NCBI RefSeq assembly: GCF_000350105.1
Contig: NZ_CAIY01000006.1
Span: forward strand, 1-53,796
Length of the DNA: 53,796 nucleotides
From: Richelia intracellularis HH01
Lineage (GTDB): Bacteria > Cyanobacteriota > Cyanobacteriia > Cyanobacteriales > Nostocaceae
Direction: 5' to 3'
Position numbers and translations under genes: made by a program. Of the stretch, positions 1 through 10,828 are shown piece by piece. Positions within the stretch are counted from its first letter, which is position 1; every line of letters starts with the position of its first letter. The notes under the pieces are model-generated. The model was not told where the DNA came from and made no database searches. It saw only the letters and a program-made list of their open reading frames with translations.

Positions 1-1035
1 ATTCATATATGATCAGAGATGATTTCAGACTCATATCTACTTATTTTAATTTAAATAATCAAATGATCAGCGATTTTTTGTTCTATGAACATAGCAAGTT
101 ATTGGGTTAGTATATACTCAATATTACTCATTAGTATAATATTTAACGTATTATTTATAATATTCGTAAAAGTTTTTTTACGATATAGACAATACTTAAA
201 AAGCCATCTAAATGATATTAGTTAAGTTAACTAAATTTAAATAAAGATTTAAATTTACCCATATGATCATCATCTCAATCTAGAAAATTTTTTGGCTTCT
301 GACAATGTAAAATTATGATTAATTTACAGAAATATTTATTCCTAGTATTATTTCGTATTAGATTGCCGGTAAGATAATATAGGATTCATTCTCTAATATG
401 GAGTATCTTAGATTTTTGTGCCTAAGATTTAAGCAATCTTCATGGTGTTTTTTTTCTTGAACCTATAAATTAAACTTTAGATAAATTCAATACACTTATC
501 AACTTGCTTAAGTAAGTATTGTTACATCAAATCAGCTATTTGAGGTTATCTTTTACACGAAATTGTAAAAGTATACAAGATAATTGTCGTGAGTTACTAT
601 TATGAGATAATTACAAATTTTCGAAATCATTTAAATTAGTTTTTGTTTCAAACTAATTGTCTCAAATTTGGCAAGTAAATAGGAGAATTAAGTACATCTT
701 AAAAATATTTAAAAATACCTGTATATAAATTTAGATACCTGGGTTATACACTTGAACTTTCTTTGAGTATTTTTATTTAAAGTCCAGTGTTTCAATCTAA
801 ACCTAAGTTCCAATTGACTACAGATAAGTTAATATAACTAAATGTAATTTTGTGTATTAAGATAAGATGAAGTTAATAGATAAATTAATGAAGTTTAGAT
901 TAGTTGTTATTAATTTATTAAATAACTAGCCAAAGATAATCAGCTAAAAAACGTCACTGCATATTTGTGGACTAATAAAAGCATTGTCTCAGTCAAAAAA
1001 AATTTGAGTTTAAATTTGAAGAGGTAAATAAGGGA
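1..1035. other. Gene-free AT-rich interval at window start
   Basis: No open frame with recognisable protein sequence was found on either strand, and no tRNA-like sequence. A weak 7-bp dyad (ATCTTAG...CTAAGAT) lies near 404-430. The last 50 bases presumably hold the promoter and leader of the downstream kinase gene, but no clear promoter could be assigned. Confidence 0.5.
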
Positions 1036-2751
1036 GTGAGTCCAAAAACCCTTACACACAGCGGAGAAAAACTAAGCTATGATCCCCGAATCATAGCTAG
1101 TTATTATCACTATCGCCCATGGTTAGCTTGGTCAAGAGCCCTAAAAATCATCATTGGTTTTGGTGTATTTTTCCTTAGTCTTAAGTTTGATGAATGGTTG
1201 AATAGAAACCAACGGGCTAAAGACAAACGGGCAAACCAATTACGGCAACTATTAACCCGCATGGGTCCTACTTTTATTAAAGTAGGACAGGCTCTATCAA
1301 CTAGACCAGATTTAGTTCGCAAGGATTTCTTAGAGGAGTTAGTAAAATTACAAGATCAACTACCACCATTTGATAATAAAATTGCATATGGAATTATAGA
1401 AAAACAACTTGGTCGATCCATCAAAGAAATTTTCAGTGATTTATCCCTGAATCCTGTGGCTGCAGCTAGTTTAGGTCAAGTGTATCGCGGAAGACTACAC
1501 AGCGGTGAAGAGGTAGCCGTAAAAGTACAACGCCCTAATTTACGTCCTATTTTGACCCTAGATTTATATTTAATGCGCCAGGCAGCAAGTCGGTTAAGCT
1601 GCTGGTTACCATTAAACTTGGGACATGACCTAACCATGATTATAGATGAGTTTGGGGCAAAGTTGTTTGAGGAAATTGATTACCTTAATGAAGGACGCAA
1701 CGCTGAGGAGTTTGCCACCAACTTCCATAATGATTCTTGTGTAAAAGTACCATCAATATACTGGCGTTATACTTCTAATGAAGTCCTTACCTTAGAATGG
1801 TTGGATGGATTTAAACTCAACGATACCAAACGTATTCGTGCTGCAGGATTAGATCCGGAAGAAATTATCAAAATAGGTGTTATTTCCGGTTTAAAACAGC
1901 TTTTAGAGCATGGTTTTTTCCACGCAGATCCTCATCCTGGTAACTTGATTGCTATGCCTAATGGCACAATGGGTTACATCGACTTTGGTATGATGGACCA
2001 GTTGGATGAAAGTACTAAAGAAATACTGGTAGATGCAATTATACATCTAGTAAACCAAGATTATAATTACCTAGCTGAAGATTATGTAAAATTGGGGTTC
2101 CTAGCACCCAATACAGATATTCGCCCGATAGTTCCAGCATTAGAGGCTTTACTGGGAAATGCTATCAATCAAAATGTTGGGGATTTCAATTTTAAAACCA
2201 TTACCGACCAATTCTCAGAATTGATGTATGATTACCCATTCCGGATCCCTGCAAAATTTGCTCTAATTATCCGTTCTCTGATAACCCAAGAAGGAATTGC
2301 TCTAAGCCTCAACAAGTATTTTAAAATAGTTGAGGTTGCATATCCCTATGTTGCCCGCAGACTCCTTACAGGAGAATCTCCTCAATTACGGCAAAGACTA
2401 CTAAATATACTGTTTAAAAACGGTAAATTCCAGTGGCAGAGGTTGGAAAATTTAATTTTAGTTGCTCGTACTGATGGTAGTTTTGATGTACTGCCAACAG
2501 CTAGATTGGGCATACAATACCTTCTGTCTGAAGAAGGAAAATTTCTACGGCGACAATTGTTATTAGCACTCACTGAAGATGAAAGGCTTCACACAGAAGA
2601 AGTACAAAGGTTATGGGAACTAGTAAAAGATGACTTGCAACCCAATCGTCTGTTAGATGTGGCTTTTAGCATGCTCACAAAATTCTCAAGAGAGGGGGCA
2701 GCCGCCATGATACCTAAAGCACCATCTTTTTTTTCAACACCACAAAATTAG
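1036..2751 (+). CDS. ABC1/UbiB (AarF) family atypical kinase
   Basis: 571-residue member of the ABC1/UbiB/ADCK family of atypical protein-kinase-like ATPases, linked to quinone and prenyl-lipid metabolism in bacteria and plastids. Family motifs are in order: KVGQ at 82-85, the alanine-rich loop AAAS at 142-145 that replaces the P-loop, the ATP lysine in VAVKV (K163), HADPHPGN at 296-303 and the metal-binding DFG at 316-318. A hydrophobic stretch at about 37-50 may attach it to the membrane. The start is GTG. The weak GAGG at 1021 lies rather far upstream, and AGGGAG directly abuts the start. Cyanobacteria carry several paralogues, and the substrate of this one cannot be told from sequence. 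It stands alone, followed by a small membrane protein gene on the same strand. Confidence 0.93.
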   Translation: MSPKTLTHSGEKLSYDPRIIASYYHYRPWLAWSRALKIIIGFGVFFLSLKFDEWLNRNQRAKDKRANQLRQLLTRMGPTFIKVGQALSTRPDLVRKDFLEELVKLQDQLPPFDNKIAYGIIEKQLGRSIKEIFSDLSLNPVAAASLGQVYRGRLHSGEEVAVKVQRPNLRPILTLDLYLMRQAASRLSCWLPLNLGHDLTMIIDEFGAKLFEEIDYLNEGRNAEEFATNFHNDSCVKVPSIYWRYTSNEVLTLEWLDGFKLNDTKRIRAAGLDPEEIIKIGVISGLKQLLEHGFFHADPHPGNLIAMPNGTMGYIDFGMMDQLDESTKEILVDAIIHLVNQDYNYLAEDYVKLGFLAPNTDIRPIVPALEALLGNAINQNVGDFNFKTITDQFSELMYDYPFRIPAKFALIIRSLITQEGIALSLNKYFKIVEVAYPYVARRLLTGESPQLRQRLLNILFKNGKFQWQRLENLILVARTDGSFDVLPTARLGIQYLLSEEGKFLRRQLLLALTEDERLHTEEVQRLWELVKDDLQPNRLLDVAFSMLTKFSREGAAAMIPKAPSFFSTPQN

Positions 2752-2819
2752 TAATATGCTGTTAGTGGCTGATAAACAAATTATCATGTTAGCTACTATC
2801 AATTATACTTAATATAAGC

Positions 2820-3194
2820 ATGTACTATTATTCTCTTCAGGCACCTTACTTATTGTTAATTTTTGGTTTACTTATAGCTTTGACCTCTGGTTTAGCATTA
2901 AGTGCAACCTTGAAATTGATTATCAAGAGGTGGCAGGTAGTCGGTGGAGGGAAACCAAATAATCACTTATCAACAAGGCATTATACATTGCCATTCATAG
3001 GAGTTACAATGGGTCTGGGCCTATTTCTATGCTCTGGGTTGGAAGTATTTGGTTTTACCCCCATTTTAGCATGTAGCATTGGCTTACCAACAACTTTGTT
3101 GACTTGCTGGTTAGTATGGTCCCAACTGGTTAATATGCTAACTTCTATAGAAAGTCAAGGCATGATATCATTGGATTTGGACTCTTTAGGTTAG
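2820..3194 (+). CDS. Small conserved-looking membrane protein, unknown function
   Basis: 124 residues with three likely membrane segments: about 8-32, 60-78 and 80-104. A basic loop at about 34-55 contains KRW and GGGKPNN. The C-terminus is short and acidic. I do not recognise a named family. It starts with ATG and lies 68 bp after the UbiB-like gene on the same strand, so co-transcription is possible. It is likely real because its amino-acid composition is balanced and the frame is clean from start to stop in a region where non-coding DNA is full of stops. Confidence 0.65.
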   Translation: MYYYSLQAPYLLLIFGLLIALTSGLALSATLKLIIKRWQVVGGGKPNNHLSTRHYTLPFIGVTMGLGLFLCSGLEVFGFTPILACSIGLPTTLLTCWLVWSQLVNMLTSIESQGMISLDLDSLG

Positions 3195-3692
3195 TTTAGC
3201 ATTCGGAACAAAAAGGTGGACAGGTTGAAAAGTCAATCGAACCCTTACTTTTTATGTGAGATTAAAGTCATTATGACTTGTAATTAAATACATTAAGTGT
3301 AAGTGAAAAATTCAAAATTATACTTTTATTTTCCAGTTAAGAATTTGACTAAGCATTTGGTTTCTCTCACTCTTAAGTGTTCGTGTAGGAATAAATTTAG
3401 TTTTTAGTAGTTAGTATGTAAGAAATAGCAAGCAGAAAGTCTGCACTGTTAATTTCCAAATGACTTCTTTCGAGGGAAGTATATTTTGAGAAATTTGCCA
3501 AAATATTAATATTGTCATTACATTAAGCAACATCGCACATAAAAGGCTTTAAACACGATTATGTATATGGGTTGTTCTGAATAGAGCCAAAGAACTGCCC
3601 CAGGATTGTTTTTCAATAATGATAGCTAGTCTCTTCATGGTAATCGTAAGAACCTTGTGCAATGATAAAATTCATGTTAAATGTCTGGTGAG
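3195..3692. other. Convergent intergenic interval, no gene seen
   Basis: 498 bp between the small membrane protein (+) and the MacB-type permease (-). I looked here for an ABC ATPase remnant, because one is expected next to the permease, and saw no Walker or LSGGQ-like coding remnant in any frame. A small dyad (AAGTCATTATGACTT, near 3266) could belong to a terminator. Confidence 0.45.
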
Positions 3693-4913
3693 TTAAGTAC
3701 TCCTTAATGCCACAATGGGGTCTAACTTGGCAGCATGGCGGGCAGGGAATACACCGAATAGTAAACCTATACCACCAGATATACATACAGAAATAGTAAT
3801 TGCTGGCAGGTAAATAACCGCTTCTATAACTGTAAGACTGGCTACTATGAATATTCCTGCTACTCCTAAGATTGTACCAATAACACCCCCTGTAATGGCA
3901 ATAATTACTGATTCAATTATGAATTGCGTAAGAATATCTTGCTGGGTAGCGCCAATAGCTTTTCTTAAACCAATTTCTTTGGTTCGTTCAGTAACTGATA
4001 CAAGCATAATATTCATAATGCCAATACCACCAACAATTAGGGAAATAGCTGCGGCTGCTGTTAACATAAGTGTAAGTGTACCAGTGATTTTACTGACAGT
4101 TTTCATTGCATCTTTTTGGGTATAGATGACAAAGTCATCTTCTCCAATAATTTTGTGTCGTAGTCTTAACAAATTACTAATCTGAAAAACTGCTGAATCA
4201 ATACTTTCCTTGTTTTTAACTGCCGCAGTCAAATAGTTTACTTCAATCCCATAAGGCGATGTTCTACCAATAATTCTATTAGCTGTGGTGGTAATTGGTA
4301 TCAGTGTTGTTTCATCATAGTTAATTCCAAGATTAGAACCCTTTTCTCCTAAAATTCCGACTATCTGAAAGCTCAAGTTTTTGATTTTTAAATATTGTCC
4401 CAGAGGATTATGGTTAGCAAATAATTTTTGTGCTAGCTTCGCACCAATAACGGTAACTTGGTTATTACGTTTCACATCTATATCAGAAAAAAATCTTCCC
4501 TGGGAAATATCAAATTCCCGCACTTGTAAAAAACTGGGGGTAGTACCAATGACATTTACATTAGTATTCTGGTTTTTGTAAGTCACTAACTGCCTACTAT
4601 TTAATTCTGCTGTAACAGCCTCAACTGTTGGAACTTGGGCCATAATTGCCTTACTATCAGCTAGTACTAGGGTTCTGGGTGAATCAGAAGTAATCCTTTT
4701 AGTTTCTTGATTCCCAGGTCTGACAAACAAAACGTTTGTTCCCAAAGATTCTAATTGCTTAATAACAAATTTCTGCCCTCCTTGACCAATTCCAACCATA
4801 GTAATAATGGAAGCATTACCAATGATAACTCCCAACATAGTAAGGGTACTACGTAACTTGTTTTCTATGAGGGTTTTCCTGGCAATTTGTAGATTTTCCA
4901 GTAGATTCATCAC
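3693..4913 (-). CDS. MacB/FtsX-type ABC transporter permease
   Basis: 406-residue permease of the MacB class: a type VII ABC mechanotransmission protein with four membrane helices and a large periplasmic domain. Helix 1 spans about 17-42 (preceded by NKLRSTLTMLGVIIG). The periplasmic MacB_PCD-like region spans about 45-275. Three helices follow at about 282-307, 333-358 and 368-392, and the protein ends with the family motif PARHAAKLDPIVALRS. It normally works with a MacB-type ATPase and a periplasmic adaptor to export substrates through a TolC-like pore. It starts 11 bp after the adaptor gene stop, so the two form an operon. No ATPase gene adjoins the pair in this window. The substrate is unknown. 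DevC-like heterocyst glycolipid export is an alternative, but the MacB_PCD-like region argues against it. Confidence 0.9.
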   Translation of the reverse strand: MMNLLENLQIARKTLIENKLRSTLTMLGVIIGNASIITMVGIGQGGQKFVIKQLESLGTNVLFVRPGNQETKRITSDSPRTLVLADSKAIMAQVPTVEAVTAELNSRQLVTYKNQNTNVNVIGTTPSFLQVREFDISQGRFFSDIDVKRNNQVTVIGAKLAQKLFANHNPLGQYLKIKNLSFQIVGILGEKGSNLGINYDETTLIPITTTANRIIGRTSPYGIEVNYLTAAVKNKESIDSAVFQISNLLRLRHKIIGEDDFVIYTQKDAMKTVSKITGTLTLMLTAAAAISLIVGGIGIMNIMLVSVTERTKEIGLRKAIGATQQDILTQFIIESVIIAITGGVIGTILGVAGIFIVASLTVIEAVIYLPAITISVCISGGIGLLFGVFPARHAAKLDPIVALRST

Positions 4914-4924
4914 CTTAGTCTTAT

Positions 4925-6403
4925 TTATTTACGTTTATAGTTTTTAGGAGGATTGATAAAAATACGGTCATTCCCCTTTAAACCTGATAAGATATGCGTT
5001 TGGTCTTCTATTTGAGAACCAATAGTAACGGAACGAAAAAGAGGTTGGTTCTCTGCATCAGGAACTAGTACCCCTATGTCCCCTTTTTCTGTGACAATAG
5101 CTACTGTAGGTACTGTTAGGGCATTATCTACCTGTTTGCCCAATAAAGTTAAGTCTAAATTAAGTCCGGAAATTAACTTTTGTTTTCCAGTAATGATACT
5201 AACTTTAACTTGAAATAGAGTCACACCATTTTCTTTGATTGCCTCTGGAGCAACTAGGCGTACTCGACCTTGAAACACCTCATTAGGATAAACATTAGAT
5301 ACAATTTCTACTTCTTGACCTCGTCTAACTCTACCTATATCTGATTCTGGTACTTGGGCTAGTATTTCCAATCCAGAAGCCAAAGCGACAATTGAACTAG
5401 AAGTTGCTGAAGCACTTATAGATGAGGAAGTTGTTGGGGTGACAAATGCACCCATATTTGCGTATTTTTGCATGACAACTCCATTAAAAGGAGCTCGAAT
5501 TATTGTGTTTTCAAGATCGACAAAATAAGCCTGTAATTGGGATTTTGCGGCTTCCAAAGAAGCCCGGGACTGGGCGATTTCCTCTCGACGGGGTCCACTT
5601 TCCAATAATTCCAAGGCAGCTTTAGCTTCCATTACTGATGCTTTTCTTCTGGCAATATATTCTATGCGACTACCACTTTGCAGTAAAGAGAGATATTTTT
5701 CTGCTTTCCTAAGATTGGCCCTAGCCACTTTGTCTTGACTAATGTACTGGTCTAATAATTGTTTGCTTGAGGCTCCTTGCTCATACAAGTACCCATAACG
5801 ACTTACTTGATTACCACTCATTAATACTTTTGCCTTCGCAGCATCAACTTGAGCTTGGGCTTGGGCTATTTCCTGAGGACGATTACCAGTTTTTGCCTCA
5901 TCTAATAGGGCCTGGGCTTGGGTGAGACGTGCTTTAGCTTGAGCTATATCTTGAGGACGACTACCAGCTATTAATTGGTCCAATTGTGCTTGGAGTTTAG
6001 AAATGTTCGCTTTCGCTTGGGCAATTTGGACTTTAATGTAAGCACTATCCATATAAGCAATAATGTCTCCCTGTCGGATATAGTCGCCTTGTTCCACCAT
6101 TAATTGCTTGACCATACCGGGGTTTGTAGGACTAACATTTACGCTTTTAATCGGCACAACCTTACCACTTGCAATAATGCGTAACACGAAATTTTTTGTA
6201 GTTACCGGAATAGTTGATTCGTTAACATTATTTCGACTTGATTGAATTTGTTTTACTGCTTGTGGAATAACATTTATACTTAGCCATATGGTTGTAGCAA
6301 GTATAAAAAATCCTCCTATCCAAGTAGATGAATGCTTTGTCTTACCTAGTCTTCTTATTGCTATTTCCTTGAGTGCAACTATTATTCTTTCCTTAAGTAC
6401 CAT
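4925..6403 (-). CDS. HlyD/MacA-type periplasmic adaptor subunit
   Basis: 492-residue membrane fusion protein. One N-terminal membrane anchor lies at about 28-48. A lipoyl-like half follows (SGKVVPIKSVNVSPTNPGMV), then a long alpha-helical hairpin at about 120-280 built from Ala/Gln/Lys-rich heptads with repeated GSRPQDIAQA- and GNRPQEIAQA-like segments. The second lipoyl half is IIRAPFNGVVMQKYANMGAF, and beta-barrel domains follow. It would link the neighbouring MacB-type permease to an outer-membrane TolC-like channel. It is the first gene of a two-gene operon with the permease, and no ATPase gene sits between or beside them. Confidence 0.9.
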   Translation of the reverse strand: MVLKERIIVALKEIAIRRLGKTKHSSTWIGGFFILATTIWLSINVIPQAVKQIQSSRNNVNESTIPVTTKNFVLRIIASGKVVPIKSVNVSPTNPGMVKQLMVEQGDYIRQGDIIAYMDSAYIKVQIAQAKANISKLQAQLDQLIAGSRPQDIAQAKARLTQAQALLDEAKTGNRPQEIAQAQAQVDAAKAKVLMSGNQVSRYGYLYEQGASSKQLLDQYISQDKVARANLRKAEKYLSLLQSGSRIEYIARRKASVMEAKAALELLESGPRREEIAQSRASLEAAKSQLQAYFVDLENTIIRAPFNGVVMQKYANMGAFVTPTTSSSISASATSSSIVALASGLEILAQVPESDIGRVRRGQEVEIVSNVYPNEVFQGRVRLVAPEAIKENGVTLFQVKVSIITGKQKLISGLNLDLTLLGKQVDNALTVPTVAIVTEKGDIGVLVPDAENQPLFRSVTIGSQIEDQTHILSGLKGNDRIFINPPKNYKRK

Positions 6404-6645
6404 TTTTAAGAATTTTTCTCCTCAGCTCTTTTAGGAAATTCATGCTTAACTTGTTCCTATGTTAATAATAAGTCCAAGTTGATAATTTCACCTGAATGAG
6501 TGAGATAGTCTTAATTTATCCTGGCATATTTGATACACTGATGGACAAATATAAAATTGCGTTTTATCTATAGTGACAGATAGTATTGTTTTAGCTATTT
6601 GCAAGGTGAACGGTTCTTTAACTTGATAATCAAAGAGGCGGTAGT
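6404..6645. promoter_or_regulatory. Divergent promoter region, adaptor operon / TPR gene
   Basis: 242 bp separates the minus-strand adaptor operon from the plus-strand TPR gene, so it must hold both promoters. I could not assign convincing -35/-10 pairs. An AGAGGCGG ribosome-binding-site-like stretch at 6634-6641 lies just ahead of the GTG start of the TPR gene and supports that start. Confidence 0.4.
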
Positions 6646-7515
6646 GTGCCTAAAGTTATTTATTTGATTTCTATTTTGGCAATTTGCAGCCTGTGGGGTA
6701 TAGCAAGCCCTGTTTCAGCCCAGGCATTATTTCCACATGTGTTGCACCTTGATCAAAGAGAATTAGAGAAACAGGGATTAGTTCTAGCACAGGAAGCAGC
6801 TGAGTTGGCACAAATCCGACAATTTGAGTTTGCCTTACCTCGGGCAAGATTGGCCAGCCGATTAGCACCCAAAAATGAGAAAGTTTGGTTTTTGTTAGGC
6901 AGCTTATTCCTGCAAAAACAAGAGTTAGATACAGCTATTGATTCCTTCAAAAAAGCCCAGTCTATCAACCCCCGTAATACAGATGTCTTATTTGCTCTGG
7001 GTTCAGCCCATTTTCAGCAAAAGAAGTACGACAAGGCTATTGCTTACTATAAGTTAGGATTAAAATTCAAACCAGATGATGCAGAGGGACTATTTGATCT
7101 AGGTAATGGTTATTATATGTTGGGCAGATTTTCTGATGCGATTGCACAATATAATAAGTCCATCAGTAGCAATAACCAATTCTGGCCGTCAATTAATAAT
7201 GTTGGCTTGGTTATGTATGAAAAAGGGGATACGAATGGGGCAATAGAAAAATGGAAGTTGGCAGTTGATATTGGGAAAAATGCACCTGAGCCTTTACTTG
7301 CATTGGCTGTTGCGTTTTACAGGAAAGGAAATTACCATCAAGCCATTAATATGGGTAAAAAAGTTCTAGGTACTGATGTACGTTATGCCAATCCTAACTT
7401 CTTAAAAGAAAATCTGTGGGGGGAAAGATTACTGAATGATACGAGGAGATTTTTAAAATTACCACCAATCCAAAATATAGTTCAACAAATAGAAAATACC
7501 ACATATGCAAATTGA
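6646..7515 (+). CDS. Secreted tetratricopeptide-repeat protein
   Basis: 289 residues. A signal peptide is visible (hydrophobic core ISILAICSLWGIAS, probable cleavage after VSAQA near 25-27). TPR units follow from about 45 to 245, with repeat signatures such as VWFLLGSLFLQKQELDTAID, DVLFALGSAHFQQKKYDKAI and EGLFDLGNGYYMLGRFSDAI. TPR proteins are protein-binding scaffolds, and the leader places this one in the periplasm or thylakoid lumen. Start is GTG with a good ribosome site just upstream. The partner is unknown. It is transcribed away from the adaptor/permease operon, and no functional link can be read from position alone. Confidence 0.85.
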   Translation: MPKVIYLISILAICSLWGIASPVSAQALFPHVLHLDQRELEKQGLVLAQEAAELAQIRQFEFALPRARLASRLAPKNEKVWFLLGSLFLQKQELDTAIDSFKKAQSINPRNTDVLFALGSAHFQQKKYDKAIAYYKLGLKFKPDDAEGLFDLGNGYYMLGRFSDAIAQYNKSISSNNQFWPSINNVGLVMYEKGDTNGAIEKWKLAVDIGKNAPEPLLALAVAFYRKGNYHQAINMGKKVLGTDVRYANPNFLKENLWGERLLNDTRRFLKLPPIQNIVQQIENTTYAN

Positions 7516-7694
7516 AATTTACATTGCCCCACAATAGTATCTTCCAATAGTTAAACCATCTGAGCAACTCTATGGTCTTCTCCATAAGCACAGGGAAATT
7601 AGGCTTTTTATATCCTAGTTATTATACATTGGTATGTAGATACTTGACCTAATTGTTAGTTATTGAAAATGCGCAAGAATTAGTTCTTAAATAT

Positions 7695-8090
7695 TTATTC
7701 TGGCAGTAAAGCCATTATTTGGTTGACGAAATATTGTTGATCTACTACCGGCTTAGAGATATAACCATTGGCTCCACTTTGTTTGAGGAATTTTTCACGG
7801 TCACCTGCCATAGCATGTGCAGTTACGAGAATAATAGGCAAAGAGGCCGTATTGGAGTTAGATTTCAGCATTTGAGTTATTTTTATCCCATCTACAGATT
7901 TACCTTGGTAAACACTCCGCGATAGTGAAACATCCATCAAAATAATATCAGCTTCTTTATTTTGGGCAATTGTCATTACCTTATCTACGTCTTCTGTATG
8001 TTTTACATATAAACCCCCCCGCTTAGTCAGAATTTTAGAAAATACTCGAGCGTTAATTAGGTCATCTTCAACTATCAAAACTGTTTTCAT
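7695..8090 (-). CDS. Stand-alone response regulator receiver domain
   Basis: 131-residue CheY-like protein without an output domain. Acidic pocket residues are D9-D10 (VEDD), phosphoacceptor D53 in ILMDVS, T90 in LVTAH and K113 in SKPV, so all phosphotransfer residues are present. The loop after D53 is longer than usual (SLSRSVYQGKSVDG). No histidine kinase gene lies nearby, so the partner is unknown. It probably relays phosphate or binds a target protein, as single-domain regulators do. Confidence 0.9.
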   Translation of the reverse strand: MKTVLIVEDDLINARVFSKILTKRGGLYVKHTEDVDKVMTIAQNKEADIILMDVSLSRSVYQGKSVDGIKITQMLKSNSNTASLPIILVTAHAMAGDREKFLKQSGANGYISKPVVDQQYFVNQIMALLPE

Positions 8091-8297
8091 AGAAATTTTG
8101 CTAATACTGATAAGGTTGATACTAACTACTACTCACTTTTATTTAATAACTATCCCTAGTATCAAGGATAATACTACTGGTTTTTGGAATCTGAATATCA
8201 AGATTCTGTAAGTAATAGGATTTCATCCGTTATGCTGTGTTTGCTGAGGTGTTCAGTCACAGTGAAATTTGTGTAGTTAAAATTTAGGTAGAAACTC

Positions 8298-10826
8298 ATG
8301 GCGAAACAGTTAAACCTTCCCCCTAAGGGGCAGGTAATTCCCACGGCTTTACACATAGAAATGCAAAGGTCTTACTTGGAATATGCCATGAGTGTAATTG
8401 TGGGCAGAGCATTACCAGATGTCCGGGATGGCTTGAAGCCTGTTCACCGCCGTATTTTGTATGCTATGTACGAGCTGGGGCTAACACCAGATCGTCCCTA
8501 CCGTAAATGTGCCCGTGTGGTAGGGGATGTATTAGGTAAATATCATCCCCATGGAGATCAGGCTGTTTATGATGCTTTAGTTAGATTGGTACAGGATTTT
8601 TCCAGCCGTTATCCTTTGTTAGCAGGTCATGGCAACTTTGGTAGTATAGACAATGATCCCCCTGCAGCAATGCGTTATACAGAAACAAAATTAGCTCCTA
8701 TCAGTAATGAGGGGATGTTAATGGAAATAGGGGAGGAAACAGTTGATTTTGTTGACAATTTTGATAATTCTCAACAGGAACCTACTGTTTTACCTGCACG
8801 GTTACCATTTTTACTGCTTAATGGCTGTGCAGGTATTGCTGTGGGTATGGCGACAAATATACCTCCCCATAACTTGGGAGAATTGGTGGATGGTCTAATT
8901 GCTTTAGTTGATTGCCCGAATTTAACAGATAAAAAATTATTTGAACTTATCCCTGGACCAGATTTTCCTACAGGAGGTCAAATTATCGGTCGTAACGGGA
9001 TTAGTGAAGCATATTCTAATGGCAGGGGAACTATTATAATACGAGGTGTAAACAAAATAGAAAAAATTGCTGGCAGTCGGGGTAGTAAAAAACGCACAGC
9101 AATTATAGTTACAGAGTTACCCTACCAAGTAAATAAAGCTGCATGGATTGAAAAAGTTGCTGATTTAGTCAATCAGATTAAGATCCAAGGTATTTCTGAT
9201 ATCAGAGATGAAAGTGACCGTCAAGGTATGCGAGTAGTTATAGAACTAAAAAGAGATGTTCAACCAGATTATGTTTTAGAACAATTATATCATCAAACTG
9301 CTTTGCAAAGTAACTTTGGGGCTATTATGTTGGCATTATCAGATGGACATCCCTGTCAACTAAGTTTGCGGCAACTATTGCAAAAATTTTTAAATTTCCG
9401 GGAACAAACACTAAATCGCCGTTATAGCTATGAGCTAGATAAAGCCCAAAGTCGCTTACACTTGCTATCAGGTTTGCTGGTAGCACTAGCTCACTTAGAC
9501 CAAGTTATCACTATTCTATGCCAAGCTATTGATGGAAGTACTGCCAAACAAAATCTGCAAAATCAACTAAATTTAACTGAACCTCAAGCTGATGCTATAT
9601 TATCTATGCCATTACGTCGGTTGACTAGTTTAGAACAGCAGAATTTAAAAGATGAGTTTGCTGAACTCAACAATAAAATAGCTGAGTTTCAAAACCTACT
9701 TAGCAACCGCCACGAACTATTAAAAGCATTGAAAAAAGAATTACGATCACTCAAACATAAATATAGTGATCCCCGACGAACTCACATTTTCGAAGAATCA
9801 CCCAAAACTGAAGAACTGGGTAAGCAAAAAAAACAAACCAGCAAAGATACAGTTTCCCATAAAAGCCTAATCAATGGTATTTCAGAGCAACCCCTAAAAC
9901 CAACTATTCTCGAATTTACTTATCGTGGATATGTGCGTTGCTATCAAGCCTCAGGTAAAAAATCTAAAGGTGATCGTAATGTTCCCGAACATGACTTTAC
10001 TATACAAACAGATGTTACTGACAGAGCTCAAGATTTACTAGTCTTAACCAATACAGGAAAAGTATATCCAATAAGTGTTGAAAGTATTCCTATATCTGTA
10101 GGGCGTGTAATTAAAAGAACACCTTTAATTACTTTACTAAGTAATGCTGCTCAACAGGCACAAGAGAATATCATTAGCCACTTTTTGGTGCCAAAAAACA
10201 TGAAAGATACAGACTTAATTCTGCTTACAAAACAAGGGAAAATTAAGCGGCTTGACATAAGCAAATTGAAACAGATTAGTCGTCGCGGTACCACTATTAT
10301 TAAGTTAAAAAATGACGATGAGTTATTATGTACCCAGTTTGCATTTCCCGAAACACATTTAACTATAGCTAGTTCTGGCAGTCGACTACTACGTTTTCCT
10401 ATCAACGATGAACAGTTACCAAAAATGGAACGGGCAGCCATTGGATTACAAGGAATACGTATACTCAAAAGCCAACAGATGGTCGATTGCATCACACTGG
10501 ATAAAAATCAAAACATATTACTTTTTACTCAAAATGGTTATAGCAAATGTCTAAACACTAATGAAATAAAACTTGCACATCGTGGCGATTTAGGTACACA
10601 AGCCATGAAATTTAATAGTAGAACTGATAGTCTGGCAGCTATGGTAGCAGCTCAGTCAGATGATGAAGTAATTATATTTACTAACAAGGATAGGGCAGAA
10701 CTCCTGAAAGTTAGTCAAATACCTCTAGCTGGAAGAAGCAGCTTAGGGGAAATTGTAATTACTTTATCTCGGGATGAGAAAATAGTTTCTGTTATAAATG
10801 CTAGACCGGGTACCTTAAGTGTTTAG
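8298..10826 (+). CDS. Type II topoisomerase subunit A (GyrA/ParC-like)
   Basis: 842 residues. The N-terminal breakage-reunion domain is well conserved: the start of the helix region in [15 protein letters not shown] (43-57), the [22 protein letters not shown] gate (81-99) and catalytic tyrosine Y127 in AAMRYTE. A coiled coil at about 370-490 and a linker at about 490-540 precede a six-blade C-terminal DNA-wrapping domain ([30 protein letters not shown]). The GyrA box (QRRGGKG type), expected just after the GYV strand, is absent: the region reads [11 protein letters not shown]. That makes it more like a topoisomerase IV A subunit or a GyrA paralogue. It is followed by a strong hairpin and stands alone; the B subunit is not in the window. 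Confidence 0.9.
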   Translation: MAKQLNLPPKGQVIPTALHIEMQRSYLEYAMSVIVGRALPDVRDGLKPVHRRILYAMYELGLTPDRPYRKCARVVGDVLGKYHPHGDQAVYDALVRLVQDFSSRYPLLAGHGNFGSIDNDPPAAMRYTETKLAPISNEGMLMEIGEETVDFVDNFDNSQQEPTVLPARLPFLLLNGCAGIAVGMATNIPPHNLGELVDGLIALVDCPNLTDKKLFELIPGPDFPTGGQIIGRNGISEAYSNGRGTIIIRGVNKIEKIAGSRGSKKRTAIIVTELPYQVNKAAWIEKVADLVNQIKIQGISDIRDESDRQGMRVVIELKRDVQPDYVLEQLYHQTALQSNFGAIMLALSDGHPCQLSLRQLLQKFLNFREQTLNRRYSYELDKAQSRLHLLSGLLVALAHLDQVITILCQAIDGSTAKQNLQNQLNLTEPQADAILSMPLRRLTSLEQQNLKDEFAELNNKIAEFQNLLSNRHELLKALKKELRSLKHKYSDPRRTHIFEESPKTEELGKQKKQTSKDTVSHKSLINGISEQPLKPTILEFTYRGYVRCYQASGKKSKGDRNVPEHDFTIQTDVTDRAQDLLVLTNTGKVYPISVESIPISVGRVIKRTPLITLLSNAAQQAQENIISHFLVPKNMKDTDLILLTKQGKIKRLDISKLKQISRRGTTIIKLKNDDELLCTQFAFPETHLTIASSGSRLLRFPINDEQLPKMERAAIGLQGIRILKSQQMVDCITLDKNQNILLFTQNGYSKCLNTNEIKLAHRGDLGTQAMKFNSRTDSLAAMVAAQSDDEVIIFTNKDRAELLKVSQIPLAGRSSLGEIVITLSRDEKIVSVINARPGTLSV

Positions 10827-10828
10827 GA

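Noticed and set aside
3195..3692. Remnant of the missing ABC ATPase
   Set aside because: No Walker A, signature or Walker B-like strings found in any of the six frames by eye.
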